DNA from: Volutella citrinella
Lineage: Eukaryota > Ascomycota > Sordariomycetes > Hypocreales > Nectriaceae
Reading direction: 5' to 3'
NCBI GenBank assembly: GCA_034401135.1
Contig: JAWZSP010000008.1
Coordinates: 248,001-312,000, forward strand
Length of the DNA stretch: 64,000 bases
Shown: in pieces, positions 31,694 to 43,007 of the stretch
Layout of the letters: the number at the start of each line of letters is the position of its first letter
How positions within the stretch are numbered: position 1 is the first letter of the stretch
Translations under genes and position numbers: made by a program
Notes under the pieces: model-generated
Seen by the model: the letters and a program-made list of their open reading frames with translations, nothing else
What the model was told of the DNA's origin: nothing
Database searches by the model: none

Positions 31694-32116
31694 TTGCTAA
31701 AGCTCGGCACGAGCCATCTTGAAATCTGGACCGACACCCTGGTGAGAGACATGAAACAGATTATTTACAGTCATACGGGGGTGCCTTCCCAGCGTATCAC
31801 GTACGTGCACGACTCGAAAATCCTCCCTGACCATCAGACACTGCAAGAAGGCAAGATTCAACCATCCTCCACAATTGATGTCTCCCGAGATCGCATTGGG
31901 GAGGGATTCATGGGGGCTGAGGGATCAGTCCTTGGAGCCATAGGGCAAGCAAGGAGTGCAGACTTGTCCACACTGGCCAGAAGCGTGCTCTTCCATCTTC
32001 CTGGTAGTATAGTAAGAGTACTTCCATCGTCTATTCTAGAAAGATCCTACGATCTTTTCATCAGCACCAGGACCTGCTTAGTTCGTTCTATTTGCTGCAT
32101 CACTTCTGCTCGATAG
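31694..32116 (+). pseudogene. Ubiquitin-like domain fragment
   Basis: An open frame directly after the oxidoreductase gene reads LVRDMKQIIYSHTGVPSQRI, then TYVHDSKILPDHQTLQEG and STIDVSRDRIGEG. This follows the ubiquitin fold order (helix, GxPxxxQ, lysine-turn, LxxG, STIxV). No good ATG precedes the first strand and the rest (FMGAEGSVLGAIGQ and on) is not recognisable. It looks like a 5'-truncated remnant or an exon of an unresolved gene. Confidence 0.3.
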
Positions 32117-32661
32117 CCTTGCAATACCCGCCCTGTCGACTTTGAGTATCGCCCAATCCTCTATGCGCTTCGCACCAAGCTTGTCGTAAAATCTCAAGGC
32201 CTTGTCATTGCTCAAAAGGCACACCCAATCCATCTTTATGCAACCCGCCGCTTCGGCATCAGATGCCATCCTTTCAACCAGTAGTCGGGCATAACCGTGC
32301 CGGCGAAACCGTGAGTCGACATACAATTCCTCCAAACATACCCCCGGCGCAGCTGCCCAAGTCGAGTAATTGTAAAAGTATATCAACAAGCCAGCAGGTT
32401 CTTCTTCTGGCGAGAATATGAGCAAGGGCCAGGCAAAGCGGTTGGAGCCCGGGTGTTGCACATCCGACAAGTGCAGGGTTTGCGAAAGTGCCTGCTCCGT
32501 TGCAGCAACAGCGGCCCCGGGCGCCTGGTCTTCTGCTGCAGCACGGATGAACCGCAGAATAAGAGGGATATCTGAGAGTGTGAGCTTTGCATCACGTTTG
32601 ACGTGTTGTTTTGTAGTATACCTTGGGAGGATGCGGGTCGGATTGACGGCAAGGCACTCAT
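32078..32661 (-). CDS. GNAT-family N-acetyltransferase
   Basis: Small-molecule acetyltransferase using acetyl-CoA. Exons 32661-32622 and 32571-32078 give 177 residues: MSALPSIRPASSQ/DIPLILRFIRAAAEDQ, a typical start. YFYNYSTWAAAPGVCLEELYVDSRFRRHGYARLL (beta4 and the acetyl-CoA loop RRHGYA) and NDKALRFYDKLGA near the end fit diamine/thialysine-type acetyltransferases (quoted in parts: PGVCLEELYVDSRFRRHGYA). The 50-bp intron (32621-32572) joins the two frames exactly. No link to neighbours is evident. Confidence 0.88.
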
Positions 32662-33206
32662 CTTGGAGGATGGCTGTCGGTTGGTATGGACGTCAATTTG
32701 ACCTCCGGATTCTGATGCGGAAGACTGGCGTTTTATAGCTACTGGTTCTTGTTAGGTAAGCCAAGTCAAGCCACTACAAAATGGAGTTATACGCCCTACG
32801 TACGCACTCACTGGCAAATGCGCCCTACTCAGCTGACAAGCCCGACGAGCGGCTGAGCTTCGTGTACGCCAGGCTAACAGTCCAGCCTGTTCAAAGCCTC
32901 CTATACACATGATGGAAAGCACAGCATATTACGCAATTGATGCCACACCCAGCATCTCGGTCATTTTATTTATGCCACGAGCATCGACAGGCAGTTCATT
33001 CATACAGTGCGGGGGATTGTCTAGTGCCTTGGACCGGGGTTACGCACCCCTGCCCCCGCAACCCCTCAATCTTCTCCCCACAATCTCCTGTTCACTTGTG
33101 ATGCATGACAACTACTCGTTCACCGGTCCTTTGATACAGACTTGTCGGCTGCCGATGAGAACCTTCTGCCCAGCCTTCACCTACGTCCTTCCCGCGGGTT
33201 CCCTAG
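32662..33206. other. Intergenic stretch between divergent genes
   Basis: Divergent promoter region of the acetyltransferase (minus) and the Zn2Cys6 regulator (plus). No motif recognised. Confidence 0.5.
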
Positions 33207-35445
33207 ATGAATAGCCACAGAGTGCGCGTGTCCCGGGCCTGCGATCGATGTAAACGGTTGGGATACTCATAGCTCCTCTGTCGCGTGGGACCAAACTAAC
33301 GGCCGGCAACCCCTGAGTAGGAGGAAAATTCGCTGCACCGGGACACAGCCGTGCGAAATATGTCTGCACGCGGCTACCGAATGTCTCTATGCAGCACCGT
33401 ATACGAGGGGCCGCCAGCCGCCCATAGCTCGCCCGCTTCATTCACGACCTCCAAGGGTTACACTAGCCGCTACACCTTCTGATAGTGGGACGATTCCCCA
33501 TGGCGGCGCAATGGAGCCCCCTTCCAGGGCATCACCAGAGGTCACACAGATGGATCTCCAGGGTCATTATGTTGGGCCTGCCTCTGGCGTATCCTTTTTG
33601 CTTCGCATCCAGGAGAAGCTGCACCACACAACCTCCAAGTTCACCTTTGGCGACATCTCCCTCCCAGAATTCGACCCAACCTTTTGCGTCATGCTCTCCA
33701 AGGACGACACATCACAGTTGTTGCAGAAATACTTTGACTTTACCGTTCCTGTGGACCGATTCCTACACAGGCCAACGTTGGAGAGCTGGCTCTCCGAGTT
33801 TCACGAGACAAGGGGAGCCATGGCGGACGATGGCAGAGCACCTGCTCAACGAGCCATGCTCTGGATGATATTTGCACAAGCCCAAGAGCACATGAGCCGC
33901 GAGTCGGCTGCATCCAATGCCACTAGGAGGTTTGTTGCTGCAGCTACAGTCCCCTCCCAGGCAGACAGGCAGGTTAACAAGCGCTAGTACCCAGTACTTT
34001 CTCGCAGCAGACTACCAGCTATCTAAAGAACGAAGCGCAATCAGCCTCACACTGGTACAAGCCCGCCTTTGCCAATGCCTTTGGCTTCTCTCGCGATCCC
34101 GGATGAATCACTGCTGGAGCCTCTTCGGAACCGCGGCTCGTCTGGCTCTGGCCATTGGTCTTCATCGTAACCGACAGCCCGGAATCGGGCGTGATGTCGA
34201 TCCAATCGAGCTAGAATGTCGCAGGCGCACTTTTTGGAACGCTTATTGCCTCGACAACTATCTTAGCATCGCTCTTGGGCGACCTCGGATCTTCCACGAC
34301 GAAGATATTGACCAGGAGCTGCCGTCCACAGTCGATGACGAGGATATCAATGACCCAGTACCAAGACAATCTAGTGCAGATCAATCTTTGATGCTTGCGC
34401 CTGTCGCCTATTTTAAGTACGCCCGACTTGTCTCATCGCCCTGATCTCTTTGCTAACTTGAATCCAGACTTTCCAAGATCCTAAGCATGATTCTGAGAGA
34501 CCTCTACTCCATCAGACCGCCATCCACTTCAGACCGATGCGCGCTCGCCTTCAAGTACTCTCAAGCTCTCAAGGAGTGGCGCACCGGTATCCCCGCGTTC
34601 CTTGATGCAGACCATATGGACACGGCTGTGCTCATGCCAATTTTTCGACGCCAGCGAAACGTACTCAACCTGGCGTATTGGCACACCATCATCTTGCTGA
34701 ACCGGCATTTTCTGCTGAGCAACTTTGCTCGTCTGCAGCAGGGTCACGGCAGTAGACGAGAAAGCCCTCACAGGGCACAAATCGACGAGGGCGTTGCGGA
34801 ATGCTTGCAAGCCGCCATGAGCATTGTTGGTCGTGTCAATGATATGATGGGGTCAGGGCAGATGTTTCAGTCCTTTTGGGTAAGTATCAGCACATGATGA
34901 AGATTCTAGCCGGCCACTGACGAACTGAGTATAGCTGACCTCATACTTTTCGTTCTCTGCCATGGTCGTCATCTATGTTTATATAATTCAGCTACCGCCC
35001 CCCGCCGAAGTACTTGATTCCTACCTAGAGGCCGCGGTGCGATGCCAGACCCAAATGTCCAACATGGCTGAGCCAGGCTCTCTCGCTTCCCGATACTGCC
35101 TTGTCCTCGAAGAATTGCGGTTGGAGGCGATGGCACGAACCATACGGATCCCAACACCCCCGGCCGGTAGCCAAGAAGAAGCAACAACAGTGGATGCCCT
35201 GAGAGCCCAAGGAGTTTCGTCAGTCCCAGACGGCGACGAACCATCCTCCGTTCTGATGCCTGTCTATGGGAGCGGGGATGCCATAGATTTCTACACCAGC
35301 CCGGGAAGCTCAGATGCCGATATTTCAAGCTGGATAGAGTTTGAGTCAATGGTAAGAATCCCATGGCTTTTTCAGGGCGTGTTCGCTGACGTGATTGTAG
35401 GTGTACCCCAGTATTGGGGGCTTTGATGCATTGTTGCATCCCTAG
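33207..35445 (+). CDS. Zn2Cys6 fungal-specific transcription factor
   Basis: Exons 33207-33256, 33321-33929, 33988-34416, 34468-34879, 34935-35351 and 35401-35445 give 653 residues; all five introns (49-64 bp) close in phase. The DNA-binding cluster CDRCKRRKIRC then CEICLHAATEC is at about residues 12-40, split by intron 1. The fungal-specific regulatory domain covers about 150-450 (YFDFTVPVDRFLHRPT, GTAARLALAIGLHRN, ECRRRTFWNAYCLDNYLS, LGRPRIFHDEDIDQELP). A hydrophobic segment at about 500 (YFSFSAMVVIYVYIIQ) is common in this family. The target is unknown; the downstream SDR/sugar transporter/dehydratase genes are candidates by proximity. Confidence 0.92.
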
Positions 35446-36145
35446 GCGCCTCGACACCAGCGACTCGTTTCATGTCCTCCGACATGCGGGTTCAAAGCTA
35501 CTCTGGGTCACTGCAGTAATAACATAATGTGCTATATAAAAACTGTGGGGTTAGGCCGAGGGCAAACTACTGCCAATTAATTATTTGTAAACACACACTG
35601 TTCAATAGCGCTCTACAGCAAGCTTCGCGGAGTGTCTTGTTACGGAAACCCTTGATAAGATGCATAATCTTAAACTAAAACTATATTTTAAAGATGGGCA
35701 ACTGCTTTTCTAGAATATCTGACTACTACCATTTCCACGTATCGTTATACTATATTATGTATGCCATAATGTGTGATGAGTCTACGTTTGTCTTCTCTAA
35801 TGATTCATCCCGAGATGCGCGTACTGCTTTAGGGTAATTATTTTGTCGCTGACCCCAGTCTCCAGTCCGCCCCCCGGAGTCCGCCCCCAGACAGCAACGG
35901 CCCCACTATACAGTATCCATCTAGACAATGGATACCGTGCACCCAACCCTGTTCATGGCTTCACCGTCGGCAAATCAACTTGCTTGGCATGACGTACACG
36001 TGATCAAAGCCAGCGTTGCTTTGCTTTAATTCGACTGAACCGTGGTGTGGTGAGGGACGTTGCTGTCGGCGACAAAGCCTTGACTGCTCTTACCCATCAC
36101 TCAGCATTTGTCCATCAGCGATCACAGTCTGTTCATCTTGCTCCA
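35446..36145. other. Intergenic stretch (700 bp)
   Basis: Partly AT-rich (35520-35800). Upstream region of the SDR gene. Nothing recognised. Confidence 0.5.
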
Positions 36146-36950
36146 ATGTTGCTCGAAGGCAAGGTATTTGCCATCACAGGCGGCGGTGGTGGAATTGGCT
36201 TGGCAACTGCAAAGCTGATATCCGAGCGCGGTGGCATTGTCTGTGTTTCAGACATCTCGGCAGATGCCCTGGCGAAGGCTGAAGCCTACTTTCGAGACCA
36301 AGAACGTCAATTCCTAGCTCACAAGGTGAATGTGGCTAAGCGGGACGAAGTTGAGAGATGGATCAACGATATTATCGCAACATTTGGTCGCCTCGATGGG
36401 GCAGCCAATGTTGCCGGTATCATCGGCAAGGACCACGGAAAAAAAGCCGTCACGGAACTCGATGACAGCGAATGGAACAATATTATGGCTGTCAACCTTA
36501 CGGGGGTCATGTTCTGTCTCCGTAAGCAGCTGGGAGTTATTCGTGATGGTGGATCCATTGTTAATGTCGCTTCTATCCACGGCCTTACTGGTGAGTTCAC
36601 AACTGTGTCTCTTTCTTTGCCTGGGAAAATATTAACCCCAGCGAGGCATGGCAAACTACGGCGCTTACGCAGCGAGCAAACACGGTGTGATAGGCCTGAC
36701 AAAAGTTGCAGCACAGGAAAATGGGAGTCGGGAAGTAAGGGTAAATGCTGTAGCCCCGGGATCCATCTATACCCCGATGATGCAGGGATGGTGGGATGCG
36801 AATGAGAAGCCTACCGAGTTCTCCGATCCAACTGCAATACGGAGACTCGGTACTGCAGAGGAAGTTGCGAAACTCATTGTGTTTCTATTGGGACCAGACA
36901 GCACATTCATCACGGGCAGTGTGTATTCCATAGATGGTGGCTGGCTCTAG
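36146..36950 (+). CDS. Short-chain dehydrogenase/reductase (classical SDR)
   Basis: NAD(P)-dependent oxidoreductase. Exons 36146-36590 and 36646-36950 give 249 residues. ITGGGGGIGLATAKLI is the cofactor-binding GxxxGxG motif, DGAANVAGI the NNAG variant, NVASIHG carries the catalytic Ser, and YGAYAASKHG the catalytic YxxxK. VNAVAPGSIYTPM and TGSVYSIDGGWL are usual for the family. The ATG at 36146 (MLLEGKVFAITGG) is preferred; an earlier one at 36047 lacks support. Located just before a sugar transporter and near a galactonate-dehydratase-like gene, it may oxidise a sugar to its lactone (inference). Confidence 0.92.
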
Positions 36951-37440
36951 TGCCTCAACCTAGCTTGAGTGTTAATAGCAAAGCTTGTGTACCGCTTCTT
37001 CAATCCTAGGACTTGTAAAACGCAACTCTGGCTTTGTCCCACCGGGATATACCCCCGTCTTTCATGCCACCTCTGGATAGCCGCCGGAACGGATAACGGA
37101 AAACCCCGCACACCCGCCCCGGACAGATGACTATGACACCCATGCCCCTGTCGCACTGGGACGTGAACACGAGACGCCGTTGGTCTGTAGCCAAATCGGA
37201 CATAGTTCAATGTGTTGAAATATCCCCACAAATGAACCTTGGATGGCCGAGCTGCATCTTTTGACAGCACTTCCTCGCATCGGTTGGTGTTCCACAAGTC
37301 CAACCTACCACCCCATTTCACACACACATATATCTGCATCGTTGGAAACAGCTGTGGCAGAAGCTGAATCAAAGTATTACCAACTACCTTTTCCACCTTC
37401 GGTCGAATTCTCGATACCTTGACCTCTACGTCTGGCCATC
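36951..37440. other. Intergenic stretch
   Basis: Promoter of the sugar transporter at 37441. No feature recognised. Confidence 0.5.
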
Positions 37441-39243
37441 ATGGCAGGTGGTCAACTACCCCTTGGAGGGACTACTGATGTCTCGAGGATCGAGGCTCCC
37501 GTCACTGTCAAGGCGTACCTTGTCTGCGCGTTCGCTGCGTTCGGTGGCATCTTCTTTGGTTATGACATTGGCTGGATGGGAGGCGTGCTCGGGATGCCAT
37601 ACTTCATCTCCATGTACACCGGGATGGAGTATGACTGGGATGCCCGGCAGCCAGTCGACAGCAGCCGAACCTTTGCCATTGGCTCGTACGAAACATCCTT
37701 GATGACTTCGATCCTTTCGCTCGGCACCTTTCTCGGAGCTCTCATCGCCGGAGACGTGGCCGACTTCACTGGAAGACGTCCAACCATCATCATGGGCTGT
37801 GTCATCTTCTGCGCCGGCTGCGTCTTCCAAATTGCCGGCACGAATCAGCTGGCTCTGATGGTCATTGGTCGCTTGATCGCGGGCGGGGGCGTAGGGTTCA
37901 ACTCGGCTGTCGTTATCCTCTACATGTCAGAGATTTCGCCAAAGAAGATTCGCGGTGCATTGGTGGCAGGCTACCAATTCTGCATGTGAGTCGTGGCCCT
38001 CGTTCGACATGGTGGAATTCACACTAACTTGCTGTTCTCCAAGAACAATTGGGCTTCTCTTGGCCAATTGTGCCGTTTATGCGTGCCAGAACCGAAATGA
38101 CACTGGCTCGTACCGGATTCCGATCGGCATACAATTCCTATGGGCCATAATTCTTGGAATAGGCCTCTTCCTCCTCCGTACGACTGCTTCTTTCCTTGGT
38201 CCATGTGCTCGTGCTGACACCTTTTCCAGCCGAATCCCCCCGATTCTTCGTCATGAAAGGCAAGCTAGACAGTGCTGCCAAAGCCCTCTCGTCTATCCGA
38301 GGCCAGCCAGAACACTCCGACTTCATCAGAGACGAACTAGCCGAGATTGTAGCAAATCACGAATACGAGTCCGCCCTCATTGTTCAGCAGAGCTACATCG
38401 ATTCCTGGCTGGCTTGCTTCAAAGGGTCCATTTCTCAAGCCAGTTCCAACTTGCGTCGGACCATTCTTGGCTTTTGTATCCAGGTGAGACCTAGTCTCTA
38501 CAAGAAGTGACATGCGGGCTGACTGGTCGTATTAGATGTTTGCACAAGCGTCGGGACAAAACTTCATCTTCTACTATGGGGTCATTTATTTCCAGCGTAT
38601 CAACTCGATTGAGAATCCATTCCTTACATCTCTCATCACTACGCTGGTCAACGTGTGCGCAACACCCATCGCCTTCTGGACGATTGAGAGATTTGGCCGA
38701 CGTCCACTTCTCATCTACGGGGCCCTTAGTATGGCTATTACGCAGTTCATTGTCGGCATTCTTGGTGTCACCGCCGGCAAGCCCGAAGGCGGTAGCACGG
38801 CTGCTGTGACAGCGAGCATTGCGTTTATCTGCATAAACATCTTCTTCTTTGCAACCACCTGGGGACCGGCGGCCTGGGTTTTGATCGGAGAAATCTTCCC
38901 GCTACCCATTCGATCGCGAGGTGTGGGCGTCTCGACTGCATCGTGTTGGCTCTGGAACTGCATCATCGCCACCGTCACTCCGTACCTCGTTGGCAATGAC
39001 TCTCACAGCGCTGACCTGGGACCCAAGGTGTTCTTTATTTGGGGCTCCTTCTGCTGCTGCAGCACAGTTTTTGCTTATTTCGTCGTGCCTGAGACCAAGG
39101 GACTGAGCCTGGAGCAGATTGACCGCATGCTGGAGGAGGTTGAGCCACGGAAGAGTGCTGGATGGGTTCCTGTGGCCACATTTGCGGCCGAAATGGGTGC
39201 GGCGGAGAAGCCGACCCTGTCGCATCAAGAGAGAAATGTCTAG
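37441..39243 (+). CDS. MFS sugar transporter (monosaccharide porter)
   Basis: Plasma-membrane sugar:H+ symporter. Exons 37441-37985, 38044-38177, 38230-38483 and 38536-39243 give 546 residues. Signatures are FGYDIGWMGGVLGM, DFTGRRPTIIMG, GRLIAGGGVGFNSAVVILYMSE, PESPRFFVMKGK, ERFGRRPLLIYGA and VPETKGLSLEQIDRM (sugar-porter family). The pattern GYDIGWMGGVLGMPYF resembles fungal quinate/xylose/galacturonate-type porters. Introns are 52-58 bp and clean. Its neighbours, an SDR and a sugar-acid dehydratase, suggest uptake of galactose, galacturonate or a related sugar. Confidence 0.93.
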
Positions 39244-39641
39244 GAGGGCAGATTGTGGCTACACCACGCTTGTCGTCATGAATGCCGGAATTCTTGACCC
39301 TCTGCTGGAGTCAGTATCTTTTATCGTACAGTCACGCTCGTTAATATGGCTGCGCACCCCTTTAGCTTCAGACCGTCCAACTTGATCGCACAATCGTTAG
39401 GTAAAAGTTAATGTCCATGGATGGCATATCTCTGCCCAATTATTGTTGAAGCTCTCCGTCTATGTTTTGCTTCCATTCCCCAGCATTCAGAACTCCACGG
39501 GTGAAAGAGTCTGATAATCCAAGGCGACGGAGCAGAGAGCATGTTTGTATAAAATCAATCGGGCGGCTTATACGAATTACTTCATTCCGCGTCAAAACTT
39601 GTCCAGTATTCTCGCTTATCTATTCCTAATTCAACAACTGC
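39244..39641. other. Intergenic stretch between convergent genes
   Basis: 3' flanks of the sugar transporter and the dehydratase. Nothing recognised. Confidence 0.5.
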
Positions 39642-40950
39642 CTACCATTCTCTGATCTCACCGCAAGGGCCTCGGAACTCGGGCGTAACCCATGCCTCTG
39701 CACCAGCAGAAAGCTCTCGAACTTGCGCCTCGTCAATTTCAATTCCTAAACCGGGCCCAGTTGGGAGTTCGATATAGCCATCCTTCACCTCCCAAATCTG
39801 GGGGTTGAGAATGTACGATGTGATGTCCTGCCCCGTGTTGTTGTAGTGAATCCCCACACTCATCTCTTGAATAGCGAAGTTGGGAGTATTCGCATCAATT
39901 TGGATGTTTGCAGCCAAGGCTATAGGCCCCAGAGGGCAATGAGGAGCCAAAGCAACGTCATAAGCCTCAGCCATAGCTGCAATACGTTTCATTTCTGATA
40001 TGCCTCCAATGTGGCATATGTCTGGCTGTAGCACATCAACACAGCCAGCTTCGAGGAAGGGTTTTACATCCCAACGGCTATGCAGCCGTTCTCCCAGCGC
40101 AATAGGAACATGAGTTAGCTGTGAAAGCTCCTTGATGGCACTGATATGTTCCGACAAAAGCGGTTCCTCAATGAAAACAGGGCGACAAGGCTCGAGAGCC
40201 TTGGCTAGCTGCTTCGCCATGGGCCGATGCACTCGCCCGTGAAAGTCGATTGCAACATCGAGTCCAGTTGACTTGACGCGCTGTGCCCGCTCAACGACTT
40301 CGTCAACAATTGAAGGTGAGTCGAGCCAGCATGTGTCGCCGGTTCCGTTCATTTTGACAGTCTTGAACCCTTGATTCGCACGAGCACGGCTATCCGAGTT
40401 AGACTCAATGGGCTTTCAGAGCTGCGTTGGGGGATTTGCAACGTACGCTTGTTCCTCAACCTCGGTCGGTTTATCGCCCCCGATCCATGAGTAAACACGA
40501 ATCTTGCTTCGCAGCTTTCCACCGAGTAGTTGGTAGATGGGCACCCCTAGCTTCCTGGCTGGGGAATCAATAAGCAAACCAAACAGCGAAAGACCAGCGA
40601 GCTTCCCACGTACCTTTTAGGTCCCAGAGCGCGATATCGATTCCGGACAGGGCGCTCATAAACACCGGACCCCCGCGATAGAAGCTAACGCGCCAAGACA
40701 TCTGCCAGATGTTCTCGATGTCACTGTCGATATTTCAGTAAGTAGCTGTAAACAAAGACTGGCGGTGTACCTACTCAGCCTCAAGGCCGCGATATCTTTG
40801 GAACCAAGCGTCCAAACAGCCTTCAACAGCATTGGTATGGCCTTCCAGAGAAGCCTCTCCCCACCCAGCATGGCCATCTTCGTCAGTAATCTTTACGAGG
40901 AGCCAGCGTGGTGGCACACGAAAGTACTCCATGCTGGCAATTCTGCCCAT
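39642..40950 (-). CDS. D-galactonate dehydratase-like enzyme (enolase superfamily)
   Basis: Mandelate-racemase-type enolase that removes water from a sugar acid to a 2-keto-3-deoxy acid. Exons 40950-40775, 40723-40614, 40558-40447 and 40389-39642 give 381 residues. The match to bacterial DgoD is close: [65 protein letters not shown] and [14 protein letters not shown] contain the Asp-Glu-Glu metal ligands and the catalytic His residues. An ATG at 40965 is also in frame, but [16 protein letters not shown] is the family start. Being closer to DgoD than to the usual fungal L-galactonate dehydratase may indicate a distinct sugar-acid route or ancient transfer (inference). Confidence 0.9.
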
Positions 40951-41461
40951 TTTGAATAATTCCAAGAGTACGTCCAGCAGGGAGATAATTGAAATCTTGT
41001 GTAGTGAGGGAATTCTACAGTCTCAAAACAATTTGCTGAGAGTAGGGCCTACACGGTACTGACACAAGGTGTTGGCATGTGATCTTTTGGATGTAGAAGA
41101 GGCTTCACGTGATGGTTTCCGTGGCGGAATGCAACGCAGCGGAAAAGCAGGGGTTGTGCCGTCCCGTCGTTTGGAGTGGGGAAGCATCACGGATAGCGGG
41201 CAACATTACTGCCGCATTGCCTTTCTAGGCGGCCAACACGGCTAGTTCCGGCTGAACCACACGTAGTTGAGAAAATGGGTCGATCGGCGGATATAGATTC
41301 TACTGGCATCTCGTACGCTCTACGAAGTGGCGTCTCAAAGATGCTGGTTCCATCCCGTGGCAACATTCCGTAGGAGACATGACAAGTTTGGGTTAAGAAT
41401 AGATGAACAGAAGCCCTGGATTGTATCTAACAAATGATCGGAACGCATATGAAGCTCTGAG
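40951..41461. other. Intergenic stretch
   Basis: Promoter of the dehydratase (minus) and 3' flank of the NmrA-like gene. Nothing recognised. Confidence 0.5.
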
Positions 41462-42561
41462 CTATTGTCCTCTCCCCCATGCCTTTTCAAGCAGCTCGGC
41501 GAACTTGATAGTCTCCAGCTGAGTGAACTTCCGATTCAACGATGCTCCCTCATCCAAGTCCAAGGTGCCTCGTGTGACCCAGTTTCCAAACGTGTTGTTG
41601 ATCATTTGGATGGACCCCGGAGGGTAATCAGAGTATACTGCGGCCTGCGAGGGCAACTCCGATGCTTCGCCTTTTTGCAGTTTCTCCAGGTCATCATGAT
41701 AGACGGTGAACTTGGTGCCTGGTTGAAACGAGGTCAGTCGCCTTATTCAGTGAAACCACGAGTGCCTTACCTTTGATGGCTTCGGCTACCTTCACCATTT
41801 CGTTCATTGTCAGCTTATCGCCCATGACAGTGCTGACATTCTCCCACTTTTCCAGCTCAAGGCTTGCAGCAACAAACTTTCCCACATCCGAACTGTGGGT
41901 GAAGGTAATGGGCTGGTTGCCATCGCCTGGAATTATGGCCACATTTGACTCCATATCCAGGAGAACCGAGTGACGTGAAAGATAGGACGGGAGGCTGGGC
42001 ATCGCAAAGTAGTCCATAAAATATCCAATGTAAAACACAGTCCACTCGAGATCGTCAGTAACACGCAGGGCATTGATCGAGTCCATTTTCAGGGGCGTAT
42101 TGGGCGAGTTCTTCCAGTCGCTGCAAAGCAAGTCAGTGAAGCCCAGAAAGTGAATGCGCAACGTACCTCTCCTCCTGCGGAAACGAGAATTCACTAGGGA
42201 TCATCCTCTTGGTAGACTTGGACGCATCAGCCGCCTTGATCAGGTTCTTCTCAAATCTCCCGCCTGTCTGGGGCATCATATGCAGGGCTGATATGACCGT
42301 GTGGACGCCCTTTCCTTCAAGTAGCTCTGTCATAGCCTGGACGTCGTGGTAGTCCGTTGCGATGATTGGGACACCCAGTGCCTGCTCTTTGGCGGGGTCG
42401 GCCTTGAAGAAATTGTGAGTCGTTTTTTTTGAGCGGTGAGGGATCTGGGTGCCAACCTTACGGCTCAGGACGATGACTTGATGTTTCTTGGTGGCAACAA
42501 GGGCCTCGACGATATTACGGCCAACGGCACCAGTGCCTCCGGCCACTGCGACAACTACCAT
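41462..42561 (-). CDS. NmrA-like / isoflavone-reductase-like NAD(P)-binding protein
   Basis: Atypical SDR of the NmrA/isoflavone-reductase group, either redox sensors or reductases. Exons 42561-42457, 42402-42167, 42120-41771 and 41718-41462 give 315 residues. MVVVAVAGGTGAVGRNIVEAL is the Rossmann start (GGTGAVG). The 54-bp first intron (42456-42403) is open and a multiple of three; removing it gives VLSRK/ADPAKEQALGVPIIATDY, the family form. HTVISALHM, KRMIPSEFSFP and FTHSSDVGKFVAASLEL are typical. The ATG at 42561 is chosen over one at 42660. No particular pathway can be assigned. Confidence 0.9.
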
Positions 42562-43007
42562 TGCGTGAATGGTGATGGGTGTGATGAGGGATGTGGTTGG
42601 GGAAGTTGGTGTGCTTTGAAGGGCGGAAACAAGTCTCTCAACGTCTGGGTGAGGCAGCATTTATAGCCAAGGCTCCATGTGTTAGTACCTCACTCCATCC
42701 CTCCCTTCCAGATGCAAAAGAGCATCATGTTGAATCCGGATTGTTAAGACAGCGGAATCAATCATGGGCAAGGAAGCTGATTCGCCCGCCGGAAGCAAAA
42801 GGGACCCGCTACCAGGAGCTTACCCCATCTATCCAAGTCCGAAGCTTGCCATTAATAATGCCACACACTTCAATTTTGATTCCGAAGATGGATTGATTCC
42901 GACATAAATTGATTCCGATCGCGCCTTAATCTTCTTCCTCTGCCCAGTATTGCGATTTAGGTGAATCTGGTCAATGGGCGTTGCTTCGAGCCACCGAGAA
43001 ACCTGAG
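42562..43007. other. Divergent intergenic stretch
   Basis: Promoter region between the NmrA-like gene and the decayed regulator. Nothing recognised. Confidence 0.5.
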
